Shown: one piece after another, positions 1-5,071 of the stretch
Layout: each line of letters starts with the position of its first letter
Numbering within the stretch: the stretch's first letter is position 1
Source of the DNA: Oscillospiraceae bacterium
GTDB lineage: Bacteria; Bacillota; Clostridia; Oscillospirales; Ruminococcaceae
Direction: 5' to 3'
Assembly: GCA_900765125.1 (NCBI GenBank)
Contig: CAAFQL010000330.1
Span: 1-5,071 of the forward strand
Length of the DNA: 5,071 nt
Program-made: the position numbers and the translations under genes
The notes under the pieces: generated by a model
Told to the model about the DNA's origin: nothing
The model's database searches: none
Seen by the model: only the letters and a program-made list of their open reading frames with translations

Positions 1-663
1 ACGCTCTTCCATTCTTTCTATACCAACGGCTATACCGTGCGGAACCTCTTTTTCAAGAGCACAGAGCAGCTTTTCACGTATCATTTCGGCTGCCAGAACC
101 TTTTCAGGCTGATCGGTAAATTTTTCATCAGGAAAAAAGTGAGGAGACTCTTTTGCAAGCTTCATTACTTCTTCCTCTACTATAGAAATACCGTCGTTCT
201 GAAGTACACTGATAGGAACGATAGAATCAAAATCATACTTTCCGCTAAGTTCTGTTATAATAGAAACAAGTACTGATTTATCAGAAAGCAGATCCACCTT
301 ATTAAGTACAAGTATAACTTTTGATTTAGATCTTATAAGACTTTTAAGAAGTTCGTTCTCTTCATCGCTTACAAAACGATTTGTGCAGTCCATAACAAAC
401 AAAACTGCATCCATATCAGCAACTGAACTTTTGGCAGCATTGATCATATGAGTACTAAGCTTATTTTTAGGCTTATGGAGACCCGGTGTATCCATAAATA
501 CCATCTGCGTGTCCTCTATTGTCTTTATGCCGGTAATACGAGTACGTGTTGTCTGGGGTTTACTGCTTACAGATGCTATTTTTTCACCTATAATAGCATT
601 CAGGAGTGAGGACTTGCCTGCATTAGTCCTTCCTACGATGGATACAAATACAGATTTAGTCAT
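1..663 (-). CDS. era: GTPase Era, C-terminus cut off by window edge
   Basis: Era is a GTPase that binds the 3' end of 16S rRNA and helps mature the 30S subunit. The reading frame was translated by hand from ATG at 663 down to base 1: 221 codons without a stop, against about 300 for full Era. Visible motifs are G1 GRTNAGKS (residues 11-18), the switch I stretch with PQTTRTR (36-42), G3 DTPG followed by LHKPK (58-66), G4 NKVD (121-124) and a G5-like ISVLQNDG (151-158). The KH RNA-binding domain begins near residue 190 and is cut in its first part. G1 has Thr13 and Ala15 where most Era proteins have Pro and Val (GRPNVGKS), but the nucleotide-binding Gly, Lys and Ser are intact. The start is supported by AGAGGAAG at 670-677, inside the end of ybeY; only 2 bp separate the two genes. 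It is the last visible gene of the phoH-ybeY-era operon. Confidence 0.96.
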   Translation of the reverse strand, partial: MTKSVFVSIVGRTNAGKSSLLNAIIGEKIASVSSKPQTTRTRITGIKTIEDTQMVFMDTPGLHKPKNKLSTHMINAAKSSVADMDAVLFVMDCTNRFVSDEENELLKSLIRSKSKVILVLNKVDLLSDKSVLVSIITELSGKYDFDSIVPISVLQNDGISIVEEEVMKLAKESPHFFPDEKFTDQPEKVLAAEMIREKLLCALEKEVPHGIAVGIERMEER

Positions 664-665
664 AC

Positions 666-1175
666 TCACGCTTCCTCTGTCAGAAAAGTATTTTCCCTTG
701 AAATGCCCAATTCTCCAAGAACCTGCTCTTCTTTTTCTCTCATTATTCTCTCTTCAAGAGGACTTATCTCATGATCATAACCCAGAAGATGCAGCATGGA
801 ATGAACGGTCAGAAAACCTATCTCTCTTTCAAGAGAATGACCGTAGATCTCAGCCTGACGCATTGCCGTTTCAAGGGAAATAACAACATCTCCAAGCAGT
901 GCACATCCTGTTTCTTTATTTATATCATATTTGCCGTTTGCACCAAGAGGAAATGAAAGAACATCAGTTACACTGTCCTTATTTCGGTAAGCTCTGTTAA
1001 GGCGGCGTATCTCATTATTGCTTACAAAAGATACGCTTACTTCTGCATCTTGTGAAAACTTTTCCATGCTGAGCACTGCCTGACAGCAACGGCGGATAAG
1101 CAGCCTTATTCCAACCGGAACCTTGATTTCTTTCTGATTATTCTTAACTGAAACTTTTACTTTTGTTACCTGCAT
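666..1175 (-). CDS. ybeY: Endoribonuclease YbeY (rRNA maturation factor)
   Basis: YbeY is a zinc-dependent single-strand endoribonuclease involved in 16S rRNA 3'-end maturation and ribosome quality control. The 169-aa product has the usual family length. The signature HSMLHLLGYDH (residues 125-135) gives the three metal-binding histidines H125, H129 and H135 in the H-x3-H-x5-H pattern. The second conserved block, LNRAYRNKDSVTDVLSFP (59-76), holds the conserved Arg that lies near the metal site in the family. ALLGDVVIS (92-100) is the third typical block. The start codon at 1173-1175 lies inside the 3' end of phoH (32-bp overlap) and has AAAGGAGA at 1181-1188, four to five bases inside normal spacing. 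This supports the start and suggests translational coupling. era follows after 2 bp. No key residue is missing. Confidence 0.97.
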   Translation of the reverse strand: MQVTKVKVSVKNNQKEIKVPVGIRLLIRRCCQAVLSMEKFSQDAEVSVSFVSNNEIRRLNRAYRNKDSVTDVLSFPLGANGKYDINKETGCALLGDVVISLETAMRQAEIYGHSLEREIGFLTVHSMLHLLGYDHEISPLEERIMREKEEQVLGELGISRENTFLTEEA

Positions 1176-2145
1176 CGCTTTCTCCTTTTACGCTTCCATT
1201 ATAATATTTTTCGTATGCCTTAATAATGTCCTGAACAAGCTTGTGTCTGACAACATCTTTATTTGTAAATTCCTGAACTGATATATCATCTACACGGCGA
1301 AGAACCTTCATTGCCTCTAAAAGACCGCATTTACGCTTGTCCGGAAGATCTATCTGTGTGACATCACCTGTAATAACCATTTTTGACTGTTCACCCAGAC
1401 GTGTCAGAAACATTTTCAGCTGCTCTGACGTTGTATTCTGAGCTTCATCAAGAATAATAAATGCGTTATCAAGAGTACGCCCTCTCATATATGCCAACGG
1501 AGCGACCTCTATAATACCTCGTTCCATATTTCTCTGGAACGTCTCTGCTCCAAGCATTTCAAAAAGTGCATCATAAAGAGGCCTGAGATACGGATCTACC
1601 TTATTTTGCAGATCTCCCGGCAGAAATCCCAGCTTCTCACCTGCTTCAACTGCGGGTCTTGTGAGAATGATCCTGCTTACCTCATGACGCTTGAATGCCT
1701 TTACTGCCATTGCAACAGCAAGATAAGTCTTGCCAGTACCGGCAGGACCTATGCCGAATACAATAGTATTCTTTTTTATAGCATCAACATATTTTTTCTG
1801 TCCGACTGTTTTTGCCCTGACGACCTTTCCTGTAGCAGTAAGGCAAACGCCGTTCTCTGTAAGAGCTTCTATTTCATTTGCTTCTCCGTCATCGACCATA
1901 GAAGACACATACCTTACAGTCTGAACATTTACAGGCTGTCCTGTATTTGACATATGGAGCATTCCATGCAATGCGCTTTCTGCACTGGCAGCGGCGCTTT
2001 CATCTCCAACGATCTTGATTTCTTCTCCACGGCATAAAACAGATACTCCATATAATTTTTCAAGAGCTTTTATATTTTCATCAAAGCTACCGCATATTTC
2101 CTGCATCTGTGCGCTATCCCGCACTGTGATTTGTCTTTCAGTCAT
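1144..2145 (-). CDS. phoH: PhoH-like ATPase (PhoH/PhoL/YbeZ family)
   Basis: This is a cytoplasmic P-loop NTPase of the PhoH family, thought to act in RNA metabolism as an ATPase/helicase-like partner of YbeY; its exact substrate is not settled. The 333-aa product has normal length. An N-terminal KH-like region is seen at about residues 10-65 (LEKLYGVSVLCRGEEIKIVG). The ATPase domain carries Walker A GPAGTGKT (133-140), the family block LTRPAVEAGEKLGFLPGDLQ (161-180), MRGRTLDNAFIILDEAQN (220-237) with Walker B ending in DE, and a TGD motif (259-261). A charged tail of about 15 residues after YEKYYNG overlaps ybeY. The ATG at 2143-2145 has AAGGG at 2151-2155 and a promoter about 40 bp upstream. 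It is the first gene of the operon with ybeY and era. Family membership is certain; the symbol is the one commonly used in Firmicutes (ybeZ is the E. coli equivalent). Confidence 0.96.
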   Translation of the reverse strand: MTERQITVRDSAQMQEICGSFDENIKALEKLYGVSVLCRGEEIKIVGDESAAASAESALHGMLHMSNTGQPVNVQTVRYVSSMVDDGEANEIEALTENGVCLTATGKVVRAKTVGQKKYVDAIKKNTIVFGIGPAGTGKTYLAVAMAVKAFKRHEVSRIILTRPAVEAGEKLGFLPGDLQNKVDPYLRPLYDALFEMLGAETFQRNMERGIIEVAPLAYMRGRTLDNAFIILDEAQNTTSEQLKMFLTRLGEQSKMVITGDVTQIDLPDKRKCGLLEAMKVLRRVDDISVQEFTNKDVVRHKLVQDIIKAYEKYYNGSVKGESDAGNKSKSFS

Positions 2146-2187
2146 ATAAACCCTTGACCCTTTCTCTCACATAGTTCAGCTTAGTAC

Positions 2188-2216
2188 ATTGTACCACATT
2201 TTATCCTCATTTTCAA
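2188..2216 (-). promoter_or_regulatory. SigA-type promoter of the phoH-ybeY-era operon
   Basis: Read on the minus strand, TTGAAA (2211-2216) is followed after exactly 17 bp by TACAAT (2188-2193). TGG directly precedes the -10 box, which gives an extended -10 element. The expected transcription start is near 2181, leaving a leader of about 36 nt before the phoH start at 2145. The hexamers are seen in the sequence; activity is inferred. Confidence 0.8.
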
Positions 2217-2410
2217 GGGATTTGACGAACTTTGCTTAAATATTATGCAATTTATTTACATCTGACTGTATTTCCACCATAGTATTTGACATCCTTTTAA
2301 TTATCGGCAATTGATACTTCTATATTCATGAAGCTTTTATCATCAATTTTTTTCAAAAAAATGCAAGTATATTTTATTTCATTTTTCAAAAGATATATCA
2401 AAACAAACTG
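2217..2410. other. Divergent intergenic region, AT-rich, no gene
   Basis: This is the upstream DNA shared by the phoH operon and the rightward hypothetical gene. No convincing ORF or RNA gene is seen. For the rightward unit there are two -35-like hexamers, TTGACG (2222-2227) and TTGACA (2286-2291). Neither has a good -10 at standard spacing; the best is TGCAAT at 2246-2251, 18 bp after the first. The two sites sit in a loose direct repeat (TTTGAC...GCAATT at 2221-2252 and 2285-2312). A promoter for the rightward genes must lie here or nearby, but I cannot place it. Confidence 0.5.
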
Positions 2411-2426
2411 AAAGGGAATTATAAAT

Positions 2427-2780
2427 ATGAGAAGAACCATAAAAGCGGAATTTGAGACACTGGACTTTGCCGAGAAAGCTGCAATTGAACTGAATAAGAG
2501 AATACCATCTATAAAGGGAATACACGTTTATCCTCTGAATCCTGAAAGCGTAATGATTAACAACGAATCTCACGAAAAACATTTTACACTTCTCCCAACA
2601 GCTATTGCATCTATGAATTATATTACAGCACTGGTAGAAACCGACTATAACTTTGAAGATATTGAAGAAGACAAAAAGCGTCAAACCTCCTTTGTAGAGT
2701 TTGCCTGCGATAACCTATCAGTTCATGATGCAGAACAAATACTTTTGCAAATGGGCGGAAATCCTGTTATCCCGTCATAA
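2427..2780 (+). CDS. Hypothetical protein, 117 aa, small alpha/beta protein
   Basis: I do not recognise this family. The start ATG at 2427 has AAAGGGAA at 2411-2418, well spaced. The product is soluble-looking: it has no signal peptide or membrane segment. The sequence suggests a beta-alpha-beta layout: a strand (TIKAEFET, 4-11), a helix (DFAEKAAIELNKRI, 13-26), a strand (GIHVYPL, 31-37), a middle segment with a possible helix (LPTAIASMNYITALVE, 56-71), an acidic stretch (EDIEEDKK, 77-84), then a strand and a helix ending in QILLQMGGNPVI (104-115). The last part resembles the helix-then-Gly-Gly-strand turn of small ferredoxin-like folds, such as stress-protein 17M-like domains, but this is only a resemblance of pattern. 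The S1-domain gene follows after 57 bp on the same strand with no terminator between them, so the two are probably cotranscribed. The other reading frames over this region are weaker. Confidence 0.8.
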   Translation: MRRTIKAEFETLDFAEKAAIELNKRIPSIKGIHVYPLNPESVMINNESHEKHFTLLPTAIASMNYITALVETDYNFEDIEEDKKRQTSFVEFACDNLSVHDAEQILLQMGGNPVIPS

Positions 2781-2826
2781 ATTATGTCTAAGGCGCATAA
2801 GCTGTACAAAATATCAATAATGTTTT

Positions 2827-2832
2827 GGAGGT
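2827..2832 (+). promoter_or_regulatory. Ribosome binding site deciding the start of the S1-domain gene
   Basis: GGAGGT lies 5 nt before ATG at 2838. The longer in-frame start at 2784 has no purine-rich site in front of it, only the AT-rich end of the previous gene. The 18 extra residues would be MSKAHKLYKISIMFWRSK, which does not look like part of an S1 protein. Confidence 0.85.
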
Positions 2833-2837
2833 CAAAA

Positions 2838-3761
2838 ATGACAGAATATTTACCAGAGGGAAGCAGACTCCACACAGCTGAAAATTTAGCCGCTATCAAA
2901 AGTACGGAAGCCATTTTATGCGCCATGAGAAAAGGTACAGTACTGGAAGCACGTGCCATAGTCTGTGACAGCTCTCATAACTTAATAGTAGACCTGCCTT
3001 GTATGCAGGGAATTATTCCCAGGGAAGAAGGGGCACGTGGTATAAAAGACGGAACTACAAGAGATATTGCACTTATTGCACGTGCAGGAAAGCCAGTATG
3101 TTTCAGAGTGATTCGCATTGAGCAAGACGGAAACGGTTCACCAAGAGCTATTTTATCAAGACGCTCAGTGCAGGAAGATTGTTGGAACAACTATCTGTCA
3201 AAGCTGCGTCCGGGAGATGTCATACCTGTGCGTATCACTCATATGGAAAGGTTCGGCTGCTTTGTAGACGCCGGCTGCGGTATCCCTTCTCTTATTCCCA
3301 TTGATGCAATATCCGTTTCAAGAATAAGCCATCCTTCGGACAGATTCCGGACAGGACAACACATACGTGCTGTGGTAACAGGCTTTGATATGGGAAAACT
3401 TTGTCTAAGTCATAAGGAACTTCTTGGAACATGGCTTGAAAATGCCTCGCTTTTTTCTACTGGTGAGACAGTAGCAGGAACAATACGTTCTGTTGAAGAT
3501 TACGGAGTTTTTATTGAACTCACTCCGAATCTTGCAGGTCTTGCAGAACCACAGGGGCAGCTGCAAGCAGGAAAATGCGCCAGCGTTTACATAAAAGCAC
3601 TGATTCCCGAAAAGATGAAAGTGAAACTTGTAATTGTTGACGTGTTTGACCCAGACGAACCGCTGCTTCCTATAAAATATTTTACAGAGGATGAGCATAT
3701 AAGCAGCTGGAGATACACTCCACCTGGTGCATCAAAGCTTATTGAAAGCGTTTTTGAATAA
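2838..3761 (+). CDS. S1 RNA-binding domain protein (three S1 repeats, short RpsA-like)
   Basis: This 307-aa cytoplasmic protein is built from S1 (OB-fold) RNA-binding domains, as in ribosomal protein S1. Domain 1 covers about residues 33-110 and is divergent, with QGIIPREEGARGIKDG and AGKPVCFRVIRI. Domain 2 (124-193) is the most canonical: GDVIPVRITHMERFGCFVDA, then LIPIDAIS, HPSDRFRTGQHIRAVV and KLCLSHKELLG. Domain 3 (208-268) starts GETVAGTIRSVEDYGVFIEL, with GLAEPQG and a KMKVKLVIVDVF end. It is shorter than E. coli S1 (six domains) and nearer to the three- to four-domain S1-like proteins of Firmicutes, where a role in mRNA binding or translation is assumed rather than proven. The start at 2838 follows a GGAGGT site. 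A longer in-frame start exists at 2784 but lacks a ribosome binding site. The gene follows the 117-aa unknown gene and is closed by the terminator at 3775-3815. Family confidence is high; the exact role is open. Confidence 0.92.
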   Translation: MTEYLPEGSRLHTAENLAAIKSTEAILCAMRKGTVLEARAIVCDSSHNLIVDLPCMQGIIPREEGARGIKDGTTRDIALIARAGKPVCFRVIRIEQDGNGSPRAILSRRSVQEDCWNNYLSKLRPGDVIPVRITHMERFGCFVDAGCGIPSLIPIDAISVSRISHPSDRFRTGQHIRAVVTGFDMGKLCLSHKELLGTWLENASLFSTGETVAGTIRSVEDYGVFIELTPNLAGLAEPQGQLQAGKCASVYIKALIPEKMKVKLVIVDVFDPDEPLLPIKYFTEDEHISSWRYTPPGASKLIESVFE

Positions 3762-3774
3762 TAAGTTTATCAGC

Positions 3775-3815
3775 CTGCACAAATGAAGTTTGGAACTTCT
3801 TTGTGCAGTTTTTTT
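3775..3815 (+). terminator. Rho-independent terminator after the S1-domain gene
   Basis: CTGCACAAA (3775-3783) pairs perfectly with TTTGTGCAG (3800-3808). After a single bulged T at 3784, GAAGTT (3785-3790) pairs with AACTTC (3794-3799) around a TGG loop. Seven T residues follow (3809-3815). It lies 13 bp after the stop codon and separates the S1 unit from the sigma-factor unit. There is no T-run on the opposite side, so it acts only rightward. Confidence 0.95.
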
Positions 3816-3844
3816 ATTTATTAAATTGACTTTATATACATACC

Positions 3845-3873
3845 TTGACATATCCAAAAAAATATACTATAAT
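3845..3873 (+). promoter_or_regulatory. Perfect-consensus SigA-type promoter of the sigma/anti-sigma unit
   Basis: TTGACA (3845-3850) and TATAAT (3868-3873) both match consensus exactly, with a 17-bp spacer rich in A. Transcription should start near 3880, which gives a leader of about 72 nt before the GTG at 3953. It does not look like an ECF-type (GGAAC/CGT) promoter, so the unit seems to be driven by the housekeeping sigma factor rather than by self-activation. Confidence 0.9.
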
Positions 3874-3939
3874 ATTCACAGAATATTTACCATTATTTTC
3901 CGCACATTTTTATGTTGTAAAACGTTATAAATAGCAGAA

Positions 3940-3968
3940 GGGAGGTTTTCATGTGTCAGCTGACTTAG
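3940..3968 (+). promoter_or_regulatory. Ribosome binding site with overlapping ATG/GTG starts (ATGTG) and a 5-codon decoy ORF
   Basis: GGGAGG (3940-3945) is followed by ATGTG at 3951-3955. The ATG at 3951 (5 nt after the site) opens only MCQLT and stops at TAG 3966-3968. The GTG at 3953 (7 nt after the site) opens the sigma-factor frame. Ribosomes choosing ATG would make a five-residue peptide out of frame with the sigma factor. The arrangement is seen directly; any effect on expression is inferred. Confidence 0.75.
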
Positions 3969-4414
3969 AAGAGCAATATGACAAAATCTATAGATATTGC
4001 TGCCTTAAAATAAAAAACTCTGAAAAAGCCGAGGATATTACACAGGAAACCTTCCTTCGATACCTGGAAAAGCCCGGCTATCAAAGCATATCAGAGCGAA
4101 TAAAGCTGCTTTATACCATTGCCGGAAACCTCTGCACTGATGAATACAGAAAAAAACAAACTCTTCCGTTGCCTGAAGACCTCCCTGATGATACAGACAG
4201 TGAAAAGAGCTGGAATAACCATATCATTTTGAAAGATGCGCTCAATTCTCTTTCTGAAAAAGATAGAGAGCTTGTACTGCTAAGATATGTAAATGAAGTC
4301 CCGTTGTCAGTTATGAGCGAGCTTTATAATATGTCAAGGTTTGCACTTAACCGGAGACTTAAAAAAATTCTGTTGCAGCTGAGAAATTCTTTTGAAAAGG
4401 AGGACAGGACATGA
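3953..4414 (+). CDS. ECF-type RNA polymerase sigma factor (sigma-70 family)
   Basis: This 153-aa protein has the two-domain layout of ECF sigma factors. Region 2 spans about residues 7-69: the 2.2 core-binding motif AEDITQETFLRYL (26-38) is very typical, and LLYTIAGNLCTDEYRKK (52-68) matches region 2.3/2.4, which melts and reads the -10 element. A linker of about 25 residues rich in Pro and Asp follows. Region 4 runs from about 94 to 147: LNSLSEKDRELVLLRYVNEV (97-116), then the helix-turn-helix LSVMSELYNMSRFALNRRLK (118-137), which reads the -35 element. The HTH is less canonical than usual: NMSRFALNRRL stands where GVSEGTVKSRL is common. The start is GTG at 3953 with GGGAGG upstream; the ATG two bases earlier is out of frame. 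The stop overlaps the start of the next gene (ATGA, 4411-4414), which suggests coupled expression with a partner that controls it. The regulon is unknown. Confidence 0.93.
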   Translation: MSADLEEQYDKIYRYCCLKIKNSEKAEDITQETFLRYLEKPGYQSISERIKLLYTIAGNLCTDEYRKKQTLPLPEDLPDDTDSEKSWNNHIILKDALNSLSEKDRELVLLRYVNEVPLSVMSELYNMSRFALNRRLKKILLQLRNSFEKEDRT

Positions 4415-5071
4415 AACAAGATTTGAAAAAAGCTCTGGAAGATGCATATGAATTTAAAAAACCTATGCGAAAAGAAAATTTTTTTCAAGACTTACATAAT
4501 GAAACACAAAATCAAAAGAAACCTGTTTCCTTTTATATCAAAGCTCTGAGATACTCTGCTGTTCCTGTTACCGCAGCTATTGCTGTACTGATCTTCACAG
4601 GATTTATAAATAACAGCAGTGTAAAAAATGAATTTGTATCAAGAAGTGTATCAACTGACTATGCTGACAATTGCGACAGCGAAAATGCTTCTGAAGAAAC
4701 AATATACGATACAGATTCAGAATACACATCAATTGCAACATCCGTTTCTAAAACAGAAACGAATGACAATATTTCCTCTTTGTCTGCTGCGTCATCAACC
4801 ACTATTTATCATAATAAAGATAATCCCCCCCTCACTTACGATGACGCAGTTTCAGACACTAACGATGAAGATTCACAAAATAATATAAAAGCAACAACTA
4901 TAAATACAACCGTATCATCATCCGTTACTACTGTGACAACTATAAAAACCATCATACAAACTACTACCAAAACAACATATCTGATGCCTATGCAAACTAC
5001 TACAACTTACAATCATAGTTCTGATGGGACACTGCCTCCCGTGCCTTCCACAACTAAAACAACCGACCCTG
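4411..5071 (+). CDS. Putative membrane-anchored anti-sigma factor/sensor with Thr-rich outer segment, partial
   Basis: This frame was translated by hand from ATG 4411; 220 codons run without a stop to the window edge. AAAAGGAGG at 4395-4403 sits 7 nt before the ATG, and the gene overlaps the sigma-factor stop by 4 nt. Residues 1-46 are charged and probably cytoplasmic (KKALEDAYEFKKPMRKENFF). A single membrane segment lies at about 48-66 (YSAVPVTAAIAVLIFTGFI), with Lys and Arg just before it, which fits N-in/C-out. From about 67 the chain is polar and acidic, rich in Ser, Asp and Asn. From about 160 it is dominated by Thr (TTT, TTKTT, TTTT runs), like the flexible linkers of Ruminococcus surface proteins. 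Only one Cys is present (C88), and no HxxxCxxC zinc anti-sigma motif is seen. Position and topology suggest an anti-sigma factor. No known family is recognised in the visible part, and any ligand-binding or enzymatic domain would lie beyond the edge. An alternative is a cell-surface protein merely coexpressed with the sigma factor. Confidence 0.82.
   Translation, partial: MKQDLKKALEDAYEFKKPMRKENFFQDLHNETQNQKKPVSFYIKALRYSAVPVTAAIAVLIFTGFINNSSVKNEFVSRSVSTDYADNCDSENASEETIYDTDSEYTSIATSVSKTETNDNISSLSAASSTTIYHNKDNPPLTYDDAVSDTNDEDSQNNIKATTINTTVSSSVTTVTTIKTIIQTTTKTTYLMPMQTTTTYNHSSDGTLPPVPSTTKTTDP

Noticed and set aside
37..276. Rightward 79-aa open frame at the left edge
   Set aside because: It is antisense to era; its Phe/Arg/Tyr-rich composition is that of a shadow frame.
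509..883. Rightward 124-aa open frame across era and ybeY
   Set aside because: It lies antisense to two clear conserved genes, has no ribosome binding site and shows no recognisable protein features.
1606..1950. Rightward open frames inside phoH
   Set aside because: They are shadow frames antisense to the Walker A region of phoH, with Cys-rich, unnatural composition.
2309..2353. Possible nested hairpin (AATTGAT/ATCAATT with inner CTTC/GAAG) followed by seven T residues
   Set aside because: The stems are short and AT-rich, with an 8-nt asymmetric internal loop and a 9-nt apical loop. It is too weak to call a terminator or attenuator, and it lies far from the end of any gene on that strand.
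2784..2837. Longer N-terminus for the S1-domain protein starting at 2784
   Set aside because: There is no ribosome binding site before 2784, while GGAGGT sits correctly before 2838. The extra residues do not resemble the S1 family.
3405..3698. Leftward 97-aa open frame inside the S1-domain gene
   Set aside because: It is antisense to the conserved S1 domains 2 and 3 and has no supported start.
3951..3968. Frameshift at the start of the sigma-factor gene (ATG out of frame)
   Set aside because: The GTG at 3953 gives a complete region 2 with a good ribosome binding site, so no frameshift needs to be assumed.
4628..4888. Rightward 86-aa open frame inside the putative anti-sigma gene
   Set aside because: It is in another frame of the gene that starts at 4411. 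That gene has a strong ribosome binding site, a membrane segment and an ATGA overlap, whereas this frame has none.
4890..5071. ACT/ACA/ACC-rich stretch as a DNA repeat array or CRISPR
   Set aside because: The repetition comes from Thr codons in an open reading frame, with no regular unit length and no spacers.

Overview
The window looks like a piece of a low-to-moderate GC Gram-positive (Firmicutes/Clostridia) chromosome. The evidence is the set of protein families, the strong AAGGAGG-type ribosome binding sites, the near-consensus SigA-type promoters and the A/T-rich intergenic DNA. The Thr-rich extracellular stretch at the right edge and the style of the S1 and Era proteins resemble Ruminococcus and its relatives. 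That genus-level placement is an inference from family resemblance and was not tested by any search.

Left part (1-2216, minus strand): a compact housekeeping operon reads right to left, phoH (PhoH-like ATPase) -> ybeY (rRNA-processing endoribonuclease) -> era (ribosome-assembly GTPase, cut by the window edge). A promoter with TTGAAA, a 17-bp spacer and an extended TGG-TACAAT -10 lies at 2188-2216. phoH and ybeY overlap by 32 bp, and ybeY and era are separated by 2 bp. All three act in RNA metabolism or ribosome maturation; YbeY and Era meet in 16S rRNA 3'-end and 30S maturation.

Middle (2217-3815, plus strand): a divergent pair follows. The first gene encodes an unrecognised 117-aa protein with a predicted alpha/beta pattern. 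The second encodes a 307-aa protein with three S1 RNA-binding domains, whose start is best placed at 2838 by a good ribosome binding site. A strong rho-independent terminator at 3775-3815 closes this unit.

Right part (3845-5071, plus strand): a perfect-consensus SigA-type promoter (TTGACA-17-TATAAT) drives a two-gene unit. The first gene encodes an ECF-type sigma factor that starts at GTG inside an ATGTG overlap. The second overlaps it by ATGA and encodes a single-pass membrane protein with a short charged cytoplasmic N-terminus and a long Ser/Thr-rich outside segment, which runs off the window. This looks like a sigma factor/membrane anti-sigma (sensor) pair. The sensing domain, if there is one, lies beyond the right edge. 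This pair is the most interesting part of the window.

I see no tRNA, rRNA, CRISPR array, insertion sequence or attachment site.
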